From Diphasiastrum complanatum (lineage: Eukaryota; Streptophyta; Lycopodiopsida; Lycopodiales; Lycopodiaceae): 64,000 nucleotides of DNA. Below, piece after piece: positions 1 to 62,700 of this stretch; within the stretch, counting starts at the first letter, position 1, and each line of letters begins with the position of its first letter. Made by a program: the position numbers and the translations under genes. Under the pieces are notes generated by a model. It was not told the origin of the DNA and searched no databases. It saw only the letters and a program-made list of their open reading frames with translations. The stretch lies in contig CM055103.1 in NCBI GenBank assembly GCA_029204225.1, positions 21,454,709 to 21,518,708 of the forward strand, read 5' to 3'.

Positions 1-819
1 GGTAGAAAAACTGCCACGTTGAAAATTAGTGAAAGAAAATAGCCTCATTTCAGCAAAACAGGGATCCTCCTCATAGGAGATTCTAAAATTTAAATACCTA
101 GTTGGAAGTAGACTGACTGACTCATTCTTAGAAGGAGTTGCAAAAAGACTTGAAGTTCATCCCTTCTTAGAAGGGCAGAGGGCAGCTCTGATGCAAAGCC
201 AGGAGACCAGACATAACAGCCAAATGGGTTCAAAGTCCTATGGAGCCCAAGAGTCTAGTATCAAATAAGTTCAGGCTCAGAAGTATCTATAATGTTGTGT
301 CTCTCAGGTGAATATGTGAAAATAGTATATGGTCAACAATCTGTAAGTTGCAGCAACATCAGCAACTGACAACCTTTTTAATTCATGCTTGGAAGTTGGC
401 ATATTTATCAGCATCCAAACTTCAAAAGTAAGAAAAATCGGTGTCCACATGATCTTTTAACTGCATTTTGGCCTTCTATTCATGGCATATTCAAATCAGA
501 AATAGGGCTAAGAAGATGGGAAAAGTAAGGAGACATGTATATCAATGAAAGACAGCCCTGTTAGGTTATCAACTGGCAGCAGCCCATCTTATTATGCATA
601 ATCATGAACATTATTTGGTTCAACACTTAGTTATCAAGATTGTATATCCTGAATTACCAACTATGGACATACTTCAAATTCAAGAGTTAGCTTAACAATA
701 AATAAATGTGAAGTAATAAGCATCTAGGAGTAGGTGAATGATTGCAAAAACAGAATTTCCAAAGACCAGCTTTCTGAACTATAAACTGGTGAATGATACT
801 TGAGAGTTTATTCTTATAA
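1..819. other. 3' flank of the GSTK-like gene
   Basis: Lies downstream of the stop codon on the gene's strand and should contain the 3' UTR. No convincing polyadenylation signal at a sensible distance, no second gene and no repeat was recognised. Confidence 0.5.
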
Positions 820-50773
<49,954 letters not shown>

Positions 50774-51100
50774 CTATTACACATGTATATTTTGAGCTCT
50801 CAACATTATAATGACATTTTGATGAAACTTGGGCATCAAAGCGCTTTTTTGAAAACTGGGAGCATGCCACATTCTACAAAGGTAAAACTATTTTTTCAAG
50901 AAGGCTAGAATCGATTTGGATTAGACTATATGTTTGGTAAGACATCTACATTTGAAGTTTTTCTCCAAACTAATCAAATTTTGGGATATGACAGTTGTAT
51001 TGGTTTTTCCCATCAACTAGTGCTAGTTCAAACTCAAATTTTTCAACTCTTATTCAAAATCAAGGGTTTAAAAATTTCAATTTTTAAGGTTTCTAGCACT
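50774..51100 (-). other. Upstream of the first visible GSTK-like exon
   Basis: AT-rich. The exon's frame runs open for about 30 codons without family resemblance. No promoter was recognised. Confidence 0.4.
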
Positions 51101-51614
51101 TGTTAAGCCCTAGTCTTGAGTAAGAGACCCCAGACCAATCAATTGGTAGAGACCACAGGGCCAATCGACTGTAAGTGAGTGATAAATGTAGCTAGGCATT
51201 GGGCCCAAGGTGTGTTGCAAGTAGCAACTTGATGGTATCGTTTGACAAGATGTGCGAGATGTAGGATAAAAACTAATCACTGTGGGCCTAGCCCTCAATC
51301 CCAGGGTTTGTCGGGGGGGTCGATGAGAGGCTAAGCCAACAATTGTGTTGACGAGGTGATCGGGTGGTCATTGTGACATGTTAGCGCATGGGTGTGATCG
51401 TTATTACGCCACACTAGACTAGTATCAGAGACTTGCAAAATCAATCAAGCCTGATCAAGCTCGATGGGAGATGGTGACCAGAAACCGAAATAGAAGGTAG
51501 TGCCTTGAAATGGTGGTCTATGGTTGGGAGGAGCATGCATTCTATCACCAGTTAGTGTGGAAGAGACTGGTGATATCCAGCGATCTTGGGAGTTGTAACA
51601 ATTGGTATCAGAGC
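51101..51614 (+). mobile_element. LTR (500 bp) plus primer-binding site
   Basis: TGTTAAGCCC at 51101 and GTTGTAACA ending at 51600 give inverted TGTTA/TAACA ends. TGGTATCAGAGC follows at 51603-51614. The internal region downstream is not recognisable, so this is a solo-like or broken LTR element end. Confidence 0.7.
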
Positions 51615-52445
51615 AACCGGTTCCTATGTAAAGGTGCACACATTCTTGCTCTTAGATCGTCGGCCTATCATTTTCCTAATGCTTGTGATTGATTGGTTGC
51701 TTTTCTAGCTTGTATTTCAATAGTATGAAAAAGCCTAGAAAACCAGCTTTGGAAAATTCTGGTTTCTACACCATAGCGCTAGTTACATATATTTTATGCG
51801 TAGATGTCTTTGTAAAATATGGAAATGGCTAAGTCACCAGCCTGTGGTAACCTTTGTAAAAGAAATGTAAAGAAAACTGTTATAAGAGCTACTAAGCCTA
51901 GGAGTCGCATGTTGAGCTTTAGTGTAGGGTACTAGGTCATTAATTAGGAGTGACTGGTGTGATCTCCTAAAAAGGAGAGTTTACTAGTCAACAGGACACG
52001 TGTCATATGTTCACTGGGACACTTGGTCAAGTGAATGAGTGACACATGTCAATGTTGACTGGTCAAAAACATGACACATGTCACATGCTCACTAGGACGC
52101 TTGGTCTAGTGTATGAGTGACACATGTCGGCCTACTCGCCTAGTGGCAAGTGTCGACTGTGCATGGAATTGGCCATGTGTCGATGTTAGGAAGGGTCAAC
52201 GTTACGGGGTGCTTGAGGATTGTGGATAAGTGAGCCTAGAGAGAGGCATTCCTCATCATAATCTATGCAACAAAGGTTGGGAGGAGACAAGGCAGCCAAC
52301 TCCACTGTGTTTCGTGCTTGTTGATGCTATGAGCTTATTGTGAATTCAATAAAGTTGGGTTTCAGATCTATCTATACATGCTTTATTGTGTTTGTGTATA
52401 AGTTTAGTTAGGGAGAGCCTGACATTTGGTATCAGAGCCAAGAGT
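51615..52445 (+). mobile_element. Second LTR-type region ending at a primer-binding site
   Basis: A second TGGTATCAGAGCC lies at about 52430-52442, preceded by GCCTGACA, as at an LTR 3' edge. The sequence before it repeats 'gtgacacatgtca'-like units (51985-52190). The LTR 5' edge was not found. Confidence 0.5.
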
Positions 52446-52879
52446 TCAGAAGAGGGGCTGCAACAAATTTCAGATTAGAGCCATCAAGACCATTGCGTAT
52501 AAGGCGCGCTCATAGAAGGCTGCAGGTCAGTCGGGCACGATTCAATCTGGAAAACGGCTTGTTTAAGGCCCCAAAAACCTGGTTATGTGGCTGCAGGTCC
52601 AGCGTTGACAGCCAGGAACTAGGCAGCTGTGATTTCGACGTCAAATCATCGCCAACATCACCCTAATAACCTGTGATTTGTTGTGTACTGTTGTGGCATA
52701 GATAGGAGACAAGTGCTATCTGTAAATTAGAAGGATTGCAGAGCTATACAAGGGCAACAGTAGGCTGTTCCAGCGACTTGGTATACTCATTTGAAATACA
52801 GAATATTCTCCGATGTTGACCAAACTTTGACCTACAAGATATTTTGATAGAAAACTCCAATTGACAAGCTTAAAAGTGT

Positions 52880-54340
52880 AATGAACTCGTCTTCTAGTAT
52901 GGAATACAAAAATCCATTAGGAAATATGAAACAAAGTCTTGTAGAACAGAAACGACATATTCCATTTTGGCCAAATTTTGACTTTGAAATAACTTGTAAC
53001 AAGTCAAAAAGGACAGAAAATAGATCATATTTTGTTTTGAAGAACAAGACATGGAAACTTGTTCACCCACCAACAGGCAAGAAACCAATTTATTGTAAAT
53101 GGATTTATAGGACCAAGTATAAATTCAATGGTTCTATAAATAAACACAAAGCAACATTGGTAGCAAAAGGTTATGCACAACAATAAGGAATAGATTAAGA
53201 GGAGACATTTGCACCAATTGCAAAGTTAACTACCATGAGAACAATGTTGTCTTTAGCGGCTCATTTTGGTTGGGATTATCAACAAATGGATGTTCAAGTG
53301 CATTCTTGAATCGACTTTTGGATGAGGAAGTCTATGTTGAGCAGCCAGAAGGTTACTTTGTGATGCGAAAAGAAGAAGTGGTTCATAGGTTAGACGAAGC
53401 ATTATATGGTCTTAAACAATTATATGGTACACAAGATTGATTCATACTTTGAGCAATTGGTTTTTCACAGAGTAGTTCTAGGCCTCACTATATGTTTTGG
53501 TCAAAGATGATTAGATTGTTATGGTGGTGATGTATGCTAATGATCTTCTCATTACAGGTTCTAACCAAGGTTTGATACTGAAAATAAAGAAAGATCTCTC
53601 ATCAAAATTCAACATGAAAGATCTTGGTTCATTACAATATATACTTGGGATTGAGGTTTGGACAATAATATAGAGTATTTTTAATTCTCAATCTAAGTAT
53701 GCACGTGAACTTTTGGAAAAGTTTGAAATGTTAGAATTCAAGTCAATATCAGCTCATGATTATATTTGCAAACTTACAAAAGGCGAGGAAGATCAAGATG
53801 TAAATGAGACATTATACATGCAACTTGTGGAAAGTTTGATCTATCTAACCACTACTCAACCCAATAATGCATATGGTGTGAGAATGGCTAGTCAGTTTAT
53901 GGCTAATCAAAAATTCATTGGAAAGCTGCAAAGCGGATACTCAGGTATATCAAAGAAACTCTACATCTTGGAATCTACTATGGAAACAAGAGATTTTAAA
54001 ATTTCAAGGATATGTAGATGCAGATTGGGTAGAAGATGCAGAAGATTGAAGGTCTACTATAGGATATGTTTTTTAATCTTGAAACAGGTGCTATATCATG
54101 GAGTTCAAAGAAGCAACCCAGTATAGTTTTATCTTTTACAAAAGCAGATATCGAGCGACAACTGCAGCATTTGAGGCAATTTGGTTTAGGAGGATCTTAT
54201 ATGACCTTCATATTGTTCAGACAAAAACTTTATAGTAACGAAGTTGAGCTTATCTATTGTTCTACAGATGATCAAGTAGCAAATATTCTTACTAAGAAAT
54301 CTAGTAAAGATAAATTTGTAAGTTTAGCGAGCTTCTAGGA
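52880..54340 (+). pseudogene. Decayed copia reverse transcriptase and RNase H
   Basis: TWKLVHPPTGKKPIYCKWIY and HKATLVAKGYAQQ (RT start), EETFAPIAKLTTMRTMLSLA, QQMDVQ, then later YMQLVESLIYLTTTQPNNAY, DDQVANILTKKSSKDKF (RNase H end). Many stops and frameshifts. Probably the internal part of the element whose primer site is at 52430. Confidence 0.85.
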
Positions 54341-56331
54341 GCAATAGATAACCTTTTTCAAGCCTGTAGGAGGTATATTTCCCAAGTGAGGATGTGAAGA
54401 TGGCATGTTCACCAAGCTGGGAACAAAGTTGTGAATAAGTTTTGGAAAGCATCCACAAACAAAGGGGCCTACCAAACTCCTTCCAAATGCCAACACAAAT
54501 AGAATTTGTCTAACAGGTATGCACAATGCACACCAAAAGTAGGTATCCAAAACATCCACTACAAGATTCAAATTGAGAATATTCTAGTTGTGATTTAATT
54601 TGATTAAACTCACTTCAAACAAAACTTAAAAGAATTCAATTGGGCAAGTGTTTCCCCAAAAAAAGGAAAAATTCTATTTTTATTGACAAGAATTGTTCTT
54701 GAGAAGATTTTAGGCAATTGGGATGTTAAATCGCACTTCTGTGACTCTAATTTCTCCAGATTTTCAGCAACCATATTCACTGTGGCATCCAATGTCATTT
54801 GGAAAATAGATTTCCAAACAGTAATATTTGCAAAACAGATTAAATCGTTTTTAAAAGTTTGAATCAGAATTTGTTGTGACTATGATAGATAATAAGATGT
54901 GTTGATCCACCTAGATCTCAATCTCCCCAACAAAGAAAGAAAACCTACGCTCATCACATTACACAGATTTGACTCCTTGAGCCACCACATTTTTGGCCAC
55001 CTAATCTGCCACTGTTGTGTGCATCTCACCTAACACAAATACTTGAGACTTTTGTAAGCCTCCTTGATCCAAATCACTTGCAACCATCCTATACCATATC
55101 ATGCTCGACTCCCTTGAGACCTCTTCATAAGCAGCTATTCCCTCTCCCGAGTTACCATCCATCACAAGCACCCACGTCAATGGATGATTTGTACTCATAC
55201 TTCTCCAAGTCCATCACGCTTATCACTTCCTAGCAATGATTTCATTTAAGACACTTATAGATTCACCCTCATATAGATTTTCCCAAATTGACTTCTCCAT
55301 CCAACATCATCCCAATAAGACTCACATTCACACATATCCTTGTCCTCTATTCCATGCTTGAATATTTTACCAACAAACCCTGCTTTTTGTAACCTCCCAG
55401 CTTTTTCCTCTTCTCAAAGATTTAATGCCATCTTATACATGTCACCATGGATTTTAACTGTGATTGAAGGGCTTTGTCTTCAGATTCTCTTGAGCTCCTT
55501 GACTTGGTTTTTAAGCTCTGGTCACTTATTGAGAAACTCCACTTTTCATTATTATCAGAGAAAAGTCAAAAAGCAGCATGGCCAGTGAACATCACAACTT
55601 CCAAACAAAAAGCTGAGAATCTCAAATAGGAACAAGAAGCGGCTTAAGCAGAGCAAGCTGCAAATGTTGTGATGACTTGATAGGGAAGCTGTTGCGGTTT
55701 TAACTGAGAGAAGAACGAATAGTAAAGTATGAAAGCCTAATCCTACACAAGCATGAAGAGGACAAAGCATTTGAAGCTAGCCTGAGATTGAAGATCGTGC
55801 ATCACTGCATCGAATGCACTTGAATTAGAAGAGCCAGTCAATGTGAAACACGGGTGCTCAGTGATGGAACATGTGTCCAAAACAGCTGTCAAAGAAAAAA
55901 GCAAACAAAGAAACAGCAAAATGAGAAAAAAAATCAGGCGGATGTTGTAGATAACAGTGTGATAAAAGCTGCAATTACCTCTAGTGCATATAGTATATCA
56001 TCAATGCTCAAAATTCTCGTGCAGCTAGGGACATGAATTTGTACCAAACATTCACATATAGCAGAGCTTGTATTCTGCAATTCATGTAACTGCCAGAGGC
56101 TCACCAACGACCGCAATCTTTAAATAATCTTTGTGAATGAGGGTTGCTGCACAAACATAGGGCATGAGTCGATCTCAAGCATTCCAACCTTCAGCTAAAG
56201 AGTTGCAAATAAATGCCTCCGTTCTCAGATCAAACCTAGCAGATCATTGGGAGGTTTTTTCAAATCTTAGAAATGTGGGTCTAAAACTAAGTGCTTATAA
56301 GAAAGGCTCATCTGGGCTAGTATTCTGGAAA

Positions 56332-56368
<37 letters not shown>

Positions 56369-56640
56369 ACCCACAATACAGGCTTCAATTACAAAACTAT
56401 CCTTGAAAAGATAACTACAAACAAGCCACTTCTTTTATCCGGGACCCTTAATAGAGTGGTTTCATTAATTCATCCCTGAACGCAGATTCAGCAACAATAT
56501 AGAAAGATAAAATTATGGCTAATCGTTAGCAATCTGATAGGTCAGAAGCACGCCTCATTTTTGTCAGACCTCTGAAGATTATCTACAGTGAGGTAATGAA
56601 TATTAGATGGCAGAAAGCAACGCAAGCTTAAAGATTATGA
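54341..56640. other. No assigned gene
   Basis: Read on both strands. It holds a minus-strand candidate exon (about 55974-56069; see findings) and an (AC)n tract at 56333-56366, otherwise nothing recognised. Confidence 0.5.
56333..56366. repeat. (AC)17 microsatellite
   Basis: 34 bp of alternating CA. Confidence 0.95.
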
Positions 56641-56689
56641 TGATCCATTGGCCTCCATAGCCATGCTTCCCTCCTTCCTATCTTCTGTC

Positions 56690-58210
56690 TCTCAAGGGTT
56701 GGTATGATGATGACTACAAAAAGGCAAGAAAAGAAGAGAAGCTAGCAAGGGATGAAAGAAATGCAGATAAAGAATAAGATATTCACACGGCAATAACACT
56801 CTTTACCTAATAGTTATTTAATGCATGCAAATTTTAATAGAAACTCCACACTATAGCTCTTAAAGGGGGAGAGGTTAAATGGGAGGACATAGGAAAACAC
56901 GCCACTGTGAAAAGGAGAACATGGAAATCACAACAGCTCCAGTTTCAAAATGGCCTCATGGCACAGAGATATGAAGAAACAAACTTCTTTTTTACAAGGG
57001 GCCAACTTATTTTGGAGATGGGAGCCAATTCACATTACCTAGAGACAAGAAGGTGGAAAGAACTCCAAAGAGAAGATAGACCTACAATCCATGTCGTAGC
57101 AATAAAGGTGGAGAGCAAGGAGCACATGACCTTCAGCTGCAAGGCATATCCAGAACTTAGGGAGGTTAATGACGATTGTCGCTTACGACCTTAAAATTTT
57201 GATGCCTTCTTTGATCAATATCCAGCAAGTAGAGTGGAAAACTTCCTAAAAGATGTACTTGGACATAGGAAAAAATGTATGGAAAACTAGGCCTAGTAAC
57301 CAAGTTGTCATTCACGGCTTCCCGACTTCATGGTGCACCAATGTCATACATCCCATTCACAAGGGGGCTAATCCCGTGAGGCTAGAAAACTACCGTACTA
57401 TCATGATTGGCCATATTATGGCAAGAGTACATGGCCCAGTTCTTCAGAGGGCAGTCAATAGTGAAGTCGAGATCAGACGCTTGTATCCTTTGGGCCAAGC
57501 ACGTTTTCAATCACATTACTCCAACTCAGATCGGATATTCACTTTGAGATCCATTATTAAGGAGGCCAGGTCCAAATGAGAGCGGTTATACTGCTGTTTT
57601 GTGGATTTCGTAAGGCATTTGACTCCATTCCAAAGATTACAGGATCTTGGCTTCCATTCAAATACAGTCTTGGCGATTATGAGTCTATATGAGAGAGTGA
57701 TCCATTGTTTCCAGTCTGAGGAGGGATATCTCAGTAGGTTTATAGTACCATTGGAGTGAAGGCTCACTATCTCCTACCTTGTTTGGACTTATATCGATGA
57801 GTTGGAGCGAATGATAGTGCAGGATTGACGTGAGGGATGTACTATATGCGATTTACTGATTTCGATTCTGCTCTATGCCGATGATGTTGTACTCATGTCA
57901 CACTCTAGAGAGGAGTTACAAAGACATCTAGATGTATTATGCTCTTTTTTCTTGGGGGGGGGGGGAATTGTCAGTGAATATTGCAAAGACCAAAGTTATG
58001 GTCTTCAACAATTCTCGGGATTTCATACAATGTCAAGAGCTTCTAAGGGATGGTCAGCCTTTAGAGGTCGTCTCTTCTTACACTTATTTGGGAGTCCTCG
58101 TTATGGGTGTGAGGCTTGTGTGTTAGCCAAGAGGCACATTAGGAGGGCTACAAGAATGGTCAGGCAATACATGAAGGAATGGCGGTTCAAAGCTTTCACC
58201 AAGGTCTAAT
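56690..58210 (+). mobile_element. Decayed LINE ORF2 fragment
   Basis: WYDDDYKKARK near 56700 parallels the intact LINE's WYDAECRSLHN. Then FPTSWCTNVIHPIHKGANPV, NYRTIMIGHIMARVHG, CCFVDF, LLYADDVVLMSHSREELQRH and VVSSYTYLGVL. Stops, frameshifts and a run of nine or more G near 57955 show decay. The 3' end lacks the hairpin and tail. Confidence 0.85.
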
Positions 58211-58325
58211 CATGGGCCAAAGACTAGGACCATTAACAACCTATGTAATAAAATTAGCAAACCATGTGAATTTCAAGTTAAGGGCCCAAGGCCATTAAGT
58301 GACTAGGTTCATTGAACTTGCACAT

Positions 58326-58326
<1 letters not shown>

Positions 58327-58377
<51 letters not shown>
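58327..58377. repeat. (CT)25 tract at a LINE 5' edge
   Basis: Pure CT with LINE 5' UTR repeats starting next to it. The sequence before it is not a LINE 3' end, so it may be a pre-existing target. Confidence 0.92.
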
Positions 58378-58379
<2 letters not shown>

Positions 58380-58790
58380 TGCGATGGCCTCCCTCCCTGG
58401 AATGGCTGCTCCAGGGTGCTCCATCTCGCTGATCCAGGGTGCTCCATTGATCCAGGGTGCCCCCCCCCCCTCTCTCTCTCTCGCTCCAGGGTGCTCGCTG
58501 ATCCAGGGTGCTCCATCGCTGCTCCAAAGGGTGCTCCATCGCTGCTCCAGGGTGCTCCATTGATCCAGGGTCTCCCGTGCTCCATTGATCCAGGGTCTCC
58601 CCCCCCCTCTCTCTCTCGCTCCAGGGTGCTCCATTGATCCAAGGTGCTCGCTGATCCAGGGTGCTCCATCGCTGCTCCAGGGTGCTCCATTGATCCAGGG
58701 TGCTCTCCCCCCCCCCCTCTCTCTCTCTCTCCCTGCGATGGCCTCCCTCCCTAGGATGGCTGCTGTGACTGCCTCCCTCTCTTGATTTCC
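58378..58790 (+). repeat. LINE 5' UTR minisatellite
   Basis: More than ten copies of 'gctccattgatccagggt' and 'gctgctccagggtgctccat' type units, punctuated by C-runs and short CT tracts. Same architecture as 41292-41632 but a different unit sequence. Confidence 0.88.
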
Positions 58791-58901
58791 TCCATTGATT
58801 TCCTCCATTCACCTGAAGTCAACGTCTATCTGTAGCAAAATTCAGTTAGCAGTCCGCAGACTCACTGGTTGTTGGGCTCTGAGATTTTACTCTCTCAAGA
58901 A

Positions 58902-59946
58902 ATGGCGCCCTCACGGAAGAAGGCCAGCCCTCGCTCCACCTCTCCACGGGCCAGCCCTCCACGGCCTAATGGGCCTCCTGCTGACTTGGCGTCCCTTGCC
59001 ACGTCCCCTGCTGAGATGGCAGCTGATGCGGACCTTGCTGCGTCTATTGCCTGTGTGGCAGCCGTACCTGTTGTACCTGCAGCTGCTGTACCGGATGTAC
59101 CTGCAACTGTACCTGAGGCTGAATCTGTGGCGGTAGCTGCTCCTACGCTCCATGGCGGCTCTTTCTCTGAGCCCATCCTCCCCACACCGATCAGCTCCTC
59201 ACTCCTCAAGGCACCACTACCCACAGCAAACATCCCATATACGCCCTCTAAATCCACTGAACTTTTTTCCTCCTGGCAAATTGACCAAATCAAGACAGAT
59301 TTTCAGATTTTGTGGCAAGAAATCTCACAGCTGAAAGCAATCGTTGCCTCTCTGCTCAACGACAAGAATATGTTGCAGTCTAAAGTTGCATCACTAGAAC
59401 AATCCAAGCAAGCTGCAGTTTCGGAGTCCACCACCAATATGCTAAGGGAGCTAGAAACCAAGATTGAGAAACAGCAAGAAGAGGCCCTCTCTTGGGCATC
59501 CGTTTTGAAAAAGGGCACCAAACCATGCGCCTATCTCCTCGGTTATCTCAGCCACCATATCAGAAGAGAAATCTCAACACCAAAAAGGCCACAACACTAG
59601 AGTTCGCGGGATTCCGGATACACAGGATGCCTTGGCTGAAGCCAAACGCTTTTTGAACACCACTCTCGGGCACAGGACAAATGGACTAGATACCGCATGG
59701 AGGACCACTCGAGATGTAGCCACACTCATTATCCGTTTCACCTCTCTAGAGGGTCGTCGAGATGCTTTGCGATGAAGAGCTAAGTTACGTGGTACCACTA
59801 TCTATATGAACGATGACCTTACATATATCCAGGTGGAAGAGAGGCGTAAGGCCTTTCAGGTAGCCTGTGAGTCTGGCAGACGAGTCATTTACCACGATGG
59901 ACGAATGCGCTTTCTCGATAGCGCTCCTAGCAGCTCCCAGTGCTAG
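58902..59946 (+). pseudogene. LINE ORF1 (second copy), frameshifted
   Basis: MAPSRKKASPRSTSPRASPP opens it. A coiled coil follows (LKAIVASLLNDKNMLQSKVA), then EEALSWASVLKKGTK. A frameshift near 59560 leads to NTRVRGIPDTQDALAEAKRF, GLDTAWRTT, TIYMNDDLTYIQ and RRVIYHDGRMRFLDSAPSSS, ending at TAG 59944-59946. A TGA lies at about 59773. About 340 codons in total, longer at the N-terminus than the 41.6-kb copy. Confidence 0.87.
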
Positions 59947-60260
59947 GTATTTGGGTCCCCGGGTTCGGGAGTGCCCCGGGGTCCCATCCACACCATCTCC
60001 AGATTGGAGTATGGAACTGCGATGGTATACTCTCATGCTTGATGGACGGGCCTTAGAGGTAGTTTCCTCGTATACATACTACTTTCAGCATGCGACAAGC
60101 AGCCACCACTCGACTTGGGAAGGGGCATTCCTCCCTTGTTCAGCTTGAGCGGTTCTGCTTCAGGAAGTCCATCAGAGATGCTCGCAGTAAGTACCGACTT
60201 TTTGACACTATTGTCACTCCCACAACCTTGTATGCAGCACTGGGCACTACTATCATTTGA
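59947..60260 (+). pseudogene. LINE ORF2 remnant with large internal deletion
   Basis: The ORF2 start 'gtatggaactgcgatggt' (WNCDG) at about 60008 jumps to LDGRALEVVSSYTY and an RT C-terminal stretch (arginine/histidine region), skipping endonuclease and palm. Confidence 0.72.
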
Positions 60261-60434
60261 AATAACATCCAGAGTTTATCGCTGCTCTCGACCTGCTCAT
60301 GTGCTCCTGGCCTGCTCCAGCCATGGATACGGAATGGGTCACCACACGTCGCAAGGGCAACAAAGAACCAATGCCTTCACCATCCCCTCAAGGATCTTTG
60401 CGGCACTTGTAGTGCTCCACCCCTTTCGAGACTG

Positions 60435-60983
60435 ATGACATTCATAAGTAATCTGCAGGTGGATTTGCTTGCACTCAAGGAACGGGTAAATCTACTTGAA
60501 ACGGAAAATACCACTCTCAAGACGCAAATGGCAGCCTTAAGCACTGCTCCGCCGGTGAACCCTGATCAAGTCAAAGCACTAGAGGAGAAAATTCAGACCT
60601 CGACAAAAAGTTGGGCCGATATGCTCAAAAATACTGAAGCAAAAAGCAATAAGATTGTTTCACAAGCGATGGAAGAACAAGCCAAACGAGAATACAAATC
60701 TCAAAACGTCCGCGTCAAAGGTCTTTCCGAAACCGACCCCCTGCTTACAGCCAAAGAACTTCTGGCCTCACTTTCCTATGAGGAAGAAGAAGGCGCCGTG
60801 GAAGCAGCTTGGCACAGTAAGTTCGACTCTTCGGTTGTCTTCATCCGTTTCAAATACACTGATTATCGTAATGAAGTTCTTAAGTGTCGTGGACGTCTTA
60901 AAGGTAGCAACGTTTTCGTTTATGAGGATCTAACTGCCTTACAGTGGAAGGAACGGAAGCAGCTCATCGACAGATCTAGGTAG
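60435..60983 (+). pseudogene. LINE ORF1 fragment (third copy)
   Basis: LLALKERVNLLETENTTLKT (coiled coil), KSWADMLKNTEAK, NVRVKGLSETDPLL, VEAAWHSKFDSSVVFIRFKY, LKGSNVFVYEDLTALQWKER. It is open but lacks the N-terminus and the final strand. Good for comparing ORF1 conservation. Confidence 0.85.
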
Positions 60984-61431
60984 AAAATTAGTTATTAATG
61001 TTGTTCATTTGACATGCACTATCATAGGCAGGTTACAACAACATGCAAATGGAAATTGATATGTTATCGAAAAGGAAATGCATTAAGTTTTAGTGACCTG
61101 CAAAAAGTTTTAGCAACATGTGATGTAAGGAAAAAAAAACACAGCATTGAGGGCATAATGGATGCCCTCCCCAAATCTGGGACTTGATTACAAGAAATGG
61201 CAATACATGAAGCCTCGGATCAACCAAGCAATTCTCAGCTTTGCAACCTAGTGCTGGCAGAATTTTCCTCAATCAACCGTCTATTCCCTCAACATAGCTC
61301 ACCCTACCAAAAGAAAGACCACCTAAAAATGACAATACGGCACTCCTATTTGTGCTGGACCTACAATATGGGATCTAGGAAGAGAGAGGCTGGCTGCATG
61401 CATTAGCTCCCCTTCTAGAAGAGGGTGTGCG

Positions 61432-61433
<2 letters not shown>
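60984..61433. other. No assigned element
   Basis: AT-rich intergenic or intronic sequence between LINE pieces; nothing recognised. Confidence 0.5.
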
Positions 61434-61498
<65 letters not shown>

Positions 61499-61740
61499 AG
61501 AAGAAGCTTTATTAACGTCTTTTCCATGCCCAAAGGCATATAAGACAAACGAGTACATCAAAATGGATGGCACCAAGACGGAGCAATGTCGTCAAAACAA
61601 CATAACTAAAACCAAACTAACTAAGAAGAGAAAAATATCTCTTCAGTGCTCTAACTCTCAGCCTAACTCTAAACAATCTCTAACAAGCGTCAATGAAAGA
61701 TTCTCACGCAGGAGGCAACTTTAGATACAGTTTGAAAAAT
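61434..61740 (-). mobile_element. LINE 3' end, inverted, with AG/CT tail
   Basis: On the minus strand: hairpin ATGCCTTTGGGCAT (61526-61539), box GGAAAAGACGTTAATAAAGC, then (CTT)n and (CT)n (61434-61505). Only the 3' UTR is recognisable. Confidence 0.8.
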
Positions 61741-61939
61741 TTGCTCTTGCCTAAACGGCTCTCATGTAGGAGGCGTCACTGAATGATCAATTCCGAATGG
61801 GGTGACCAGAAAATGTCGACCATCCCGGAAAATAACCCTTTTTTTTAACGCATTTGCTTCCTCATGACATGGGAGTCAGCTGACTCACTAGGACCTACCA
61901 TTGGATAGTATTTGTTGCAGCTAGGTGAAGCCCATCAGT

Positions 61940-62700
61940 TAGCTTGTTAGCCTAATTCAAGCAGCTACACATGCCATCCTCATAGTGGAGGACACAATGT
62001 CGTCGAATACCTAATGGGGTCACCATCTTTTATCCCACTGATAACACGCTTATAGATTCTCCCCACTACTCTCTTTTATCACTCTTTTCTGACCTTCCAC
62101 CTGGGTTCTACACCGATCTCACCACTTCCACCCCACTCCTTCACGGACCGTGCCCATATATACCTTCACCCACCCCTACATCGTCACTTATTAGGAGGCT
62201 CTTATTTCACTCCAACACCACTTTCCACATGACAACCCACTAGAGGCACAAGCTGACTTTCTCACCACTTCACCTTCATACTATTGCCTTAGTATCGTTT
62301 CCATTGGAACCTTATAGACGCCCCTCCAAATCCCTCATCCTATTCGGCCTCCTTGGTTTGATCATGAGTAACGTTCCTTACACCTCCATGTCGCACACGC
62401 ATGTTTACATGAACCACTCATTCTTCATAATGCTCGTCAATCTCTCGACCATACACTTCGCCACAAAATGCCTGCATTTGAAGAATGAGAAGGGAAATGC
62501 CTTGTCAGCTCTCTATATAGTTCTTCCACAGGTGCCTTTTGGCATGTGCTCATTCCTCGCGCTCCACCTTCCCTCCTTGACGACTTACATTTATGGACTA
62601 CGTAAGCCATTTCATTATACATTGTATCCATTGATTCACCCATCTCAACCTCCCCACATCTTCCTCACCTCTGACATGGTCCACGAGGCCTCAAGAAGTC
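61940..62700 (+). mobile_element. LINE endonuclease-RT linker remnant
   Basis: Reads like YTCHPHSGGHNVVEYLMGSP (intact LINE: YTCYPHGGGHSVVDYFIGSP) at about 61965-62025. A later TSDMVHEAS near 62670 parallels FTPDMVENA. Many breaks. Confidence 0.75.

Noticed and set aside
50774-50870. Upstream extension of the first GSTK-like exon
   Set aside because: The frame is open but lacks the expected PFLLGALFK-type segment; an acceptor at aatag fits the domain 2 spacing better.
56097-56146. Short open stretch before a strong gtgagc donor, as a partner of the 56-kb candidate exon
   Set aside because: No phase joins it to the next candidate exon without a stop.
58378-58790. CRISPR-like array
   Set aside because: The units are contiguous tandem repeats with no unique spacers, in a LINE 5' UTR of a eukaryote.
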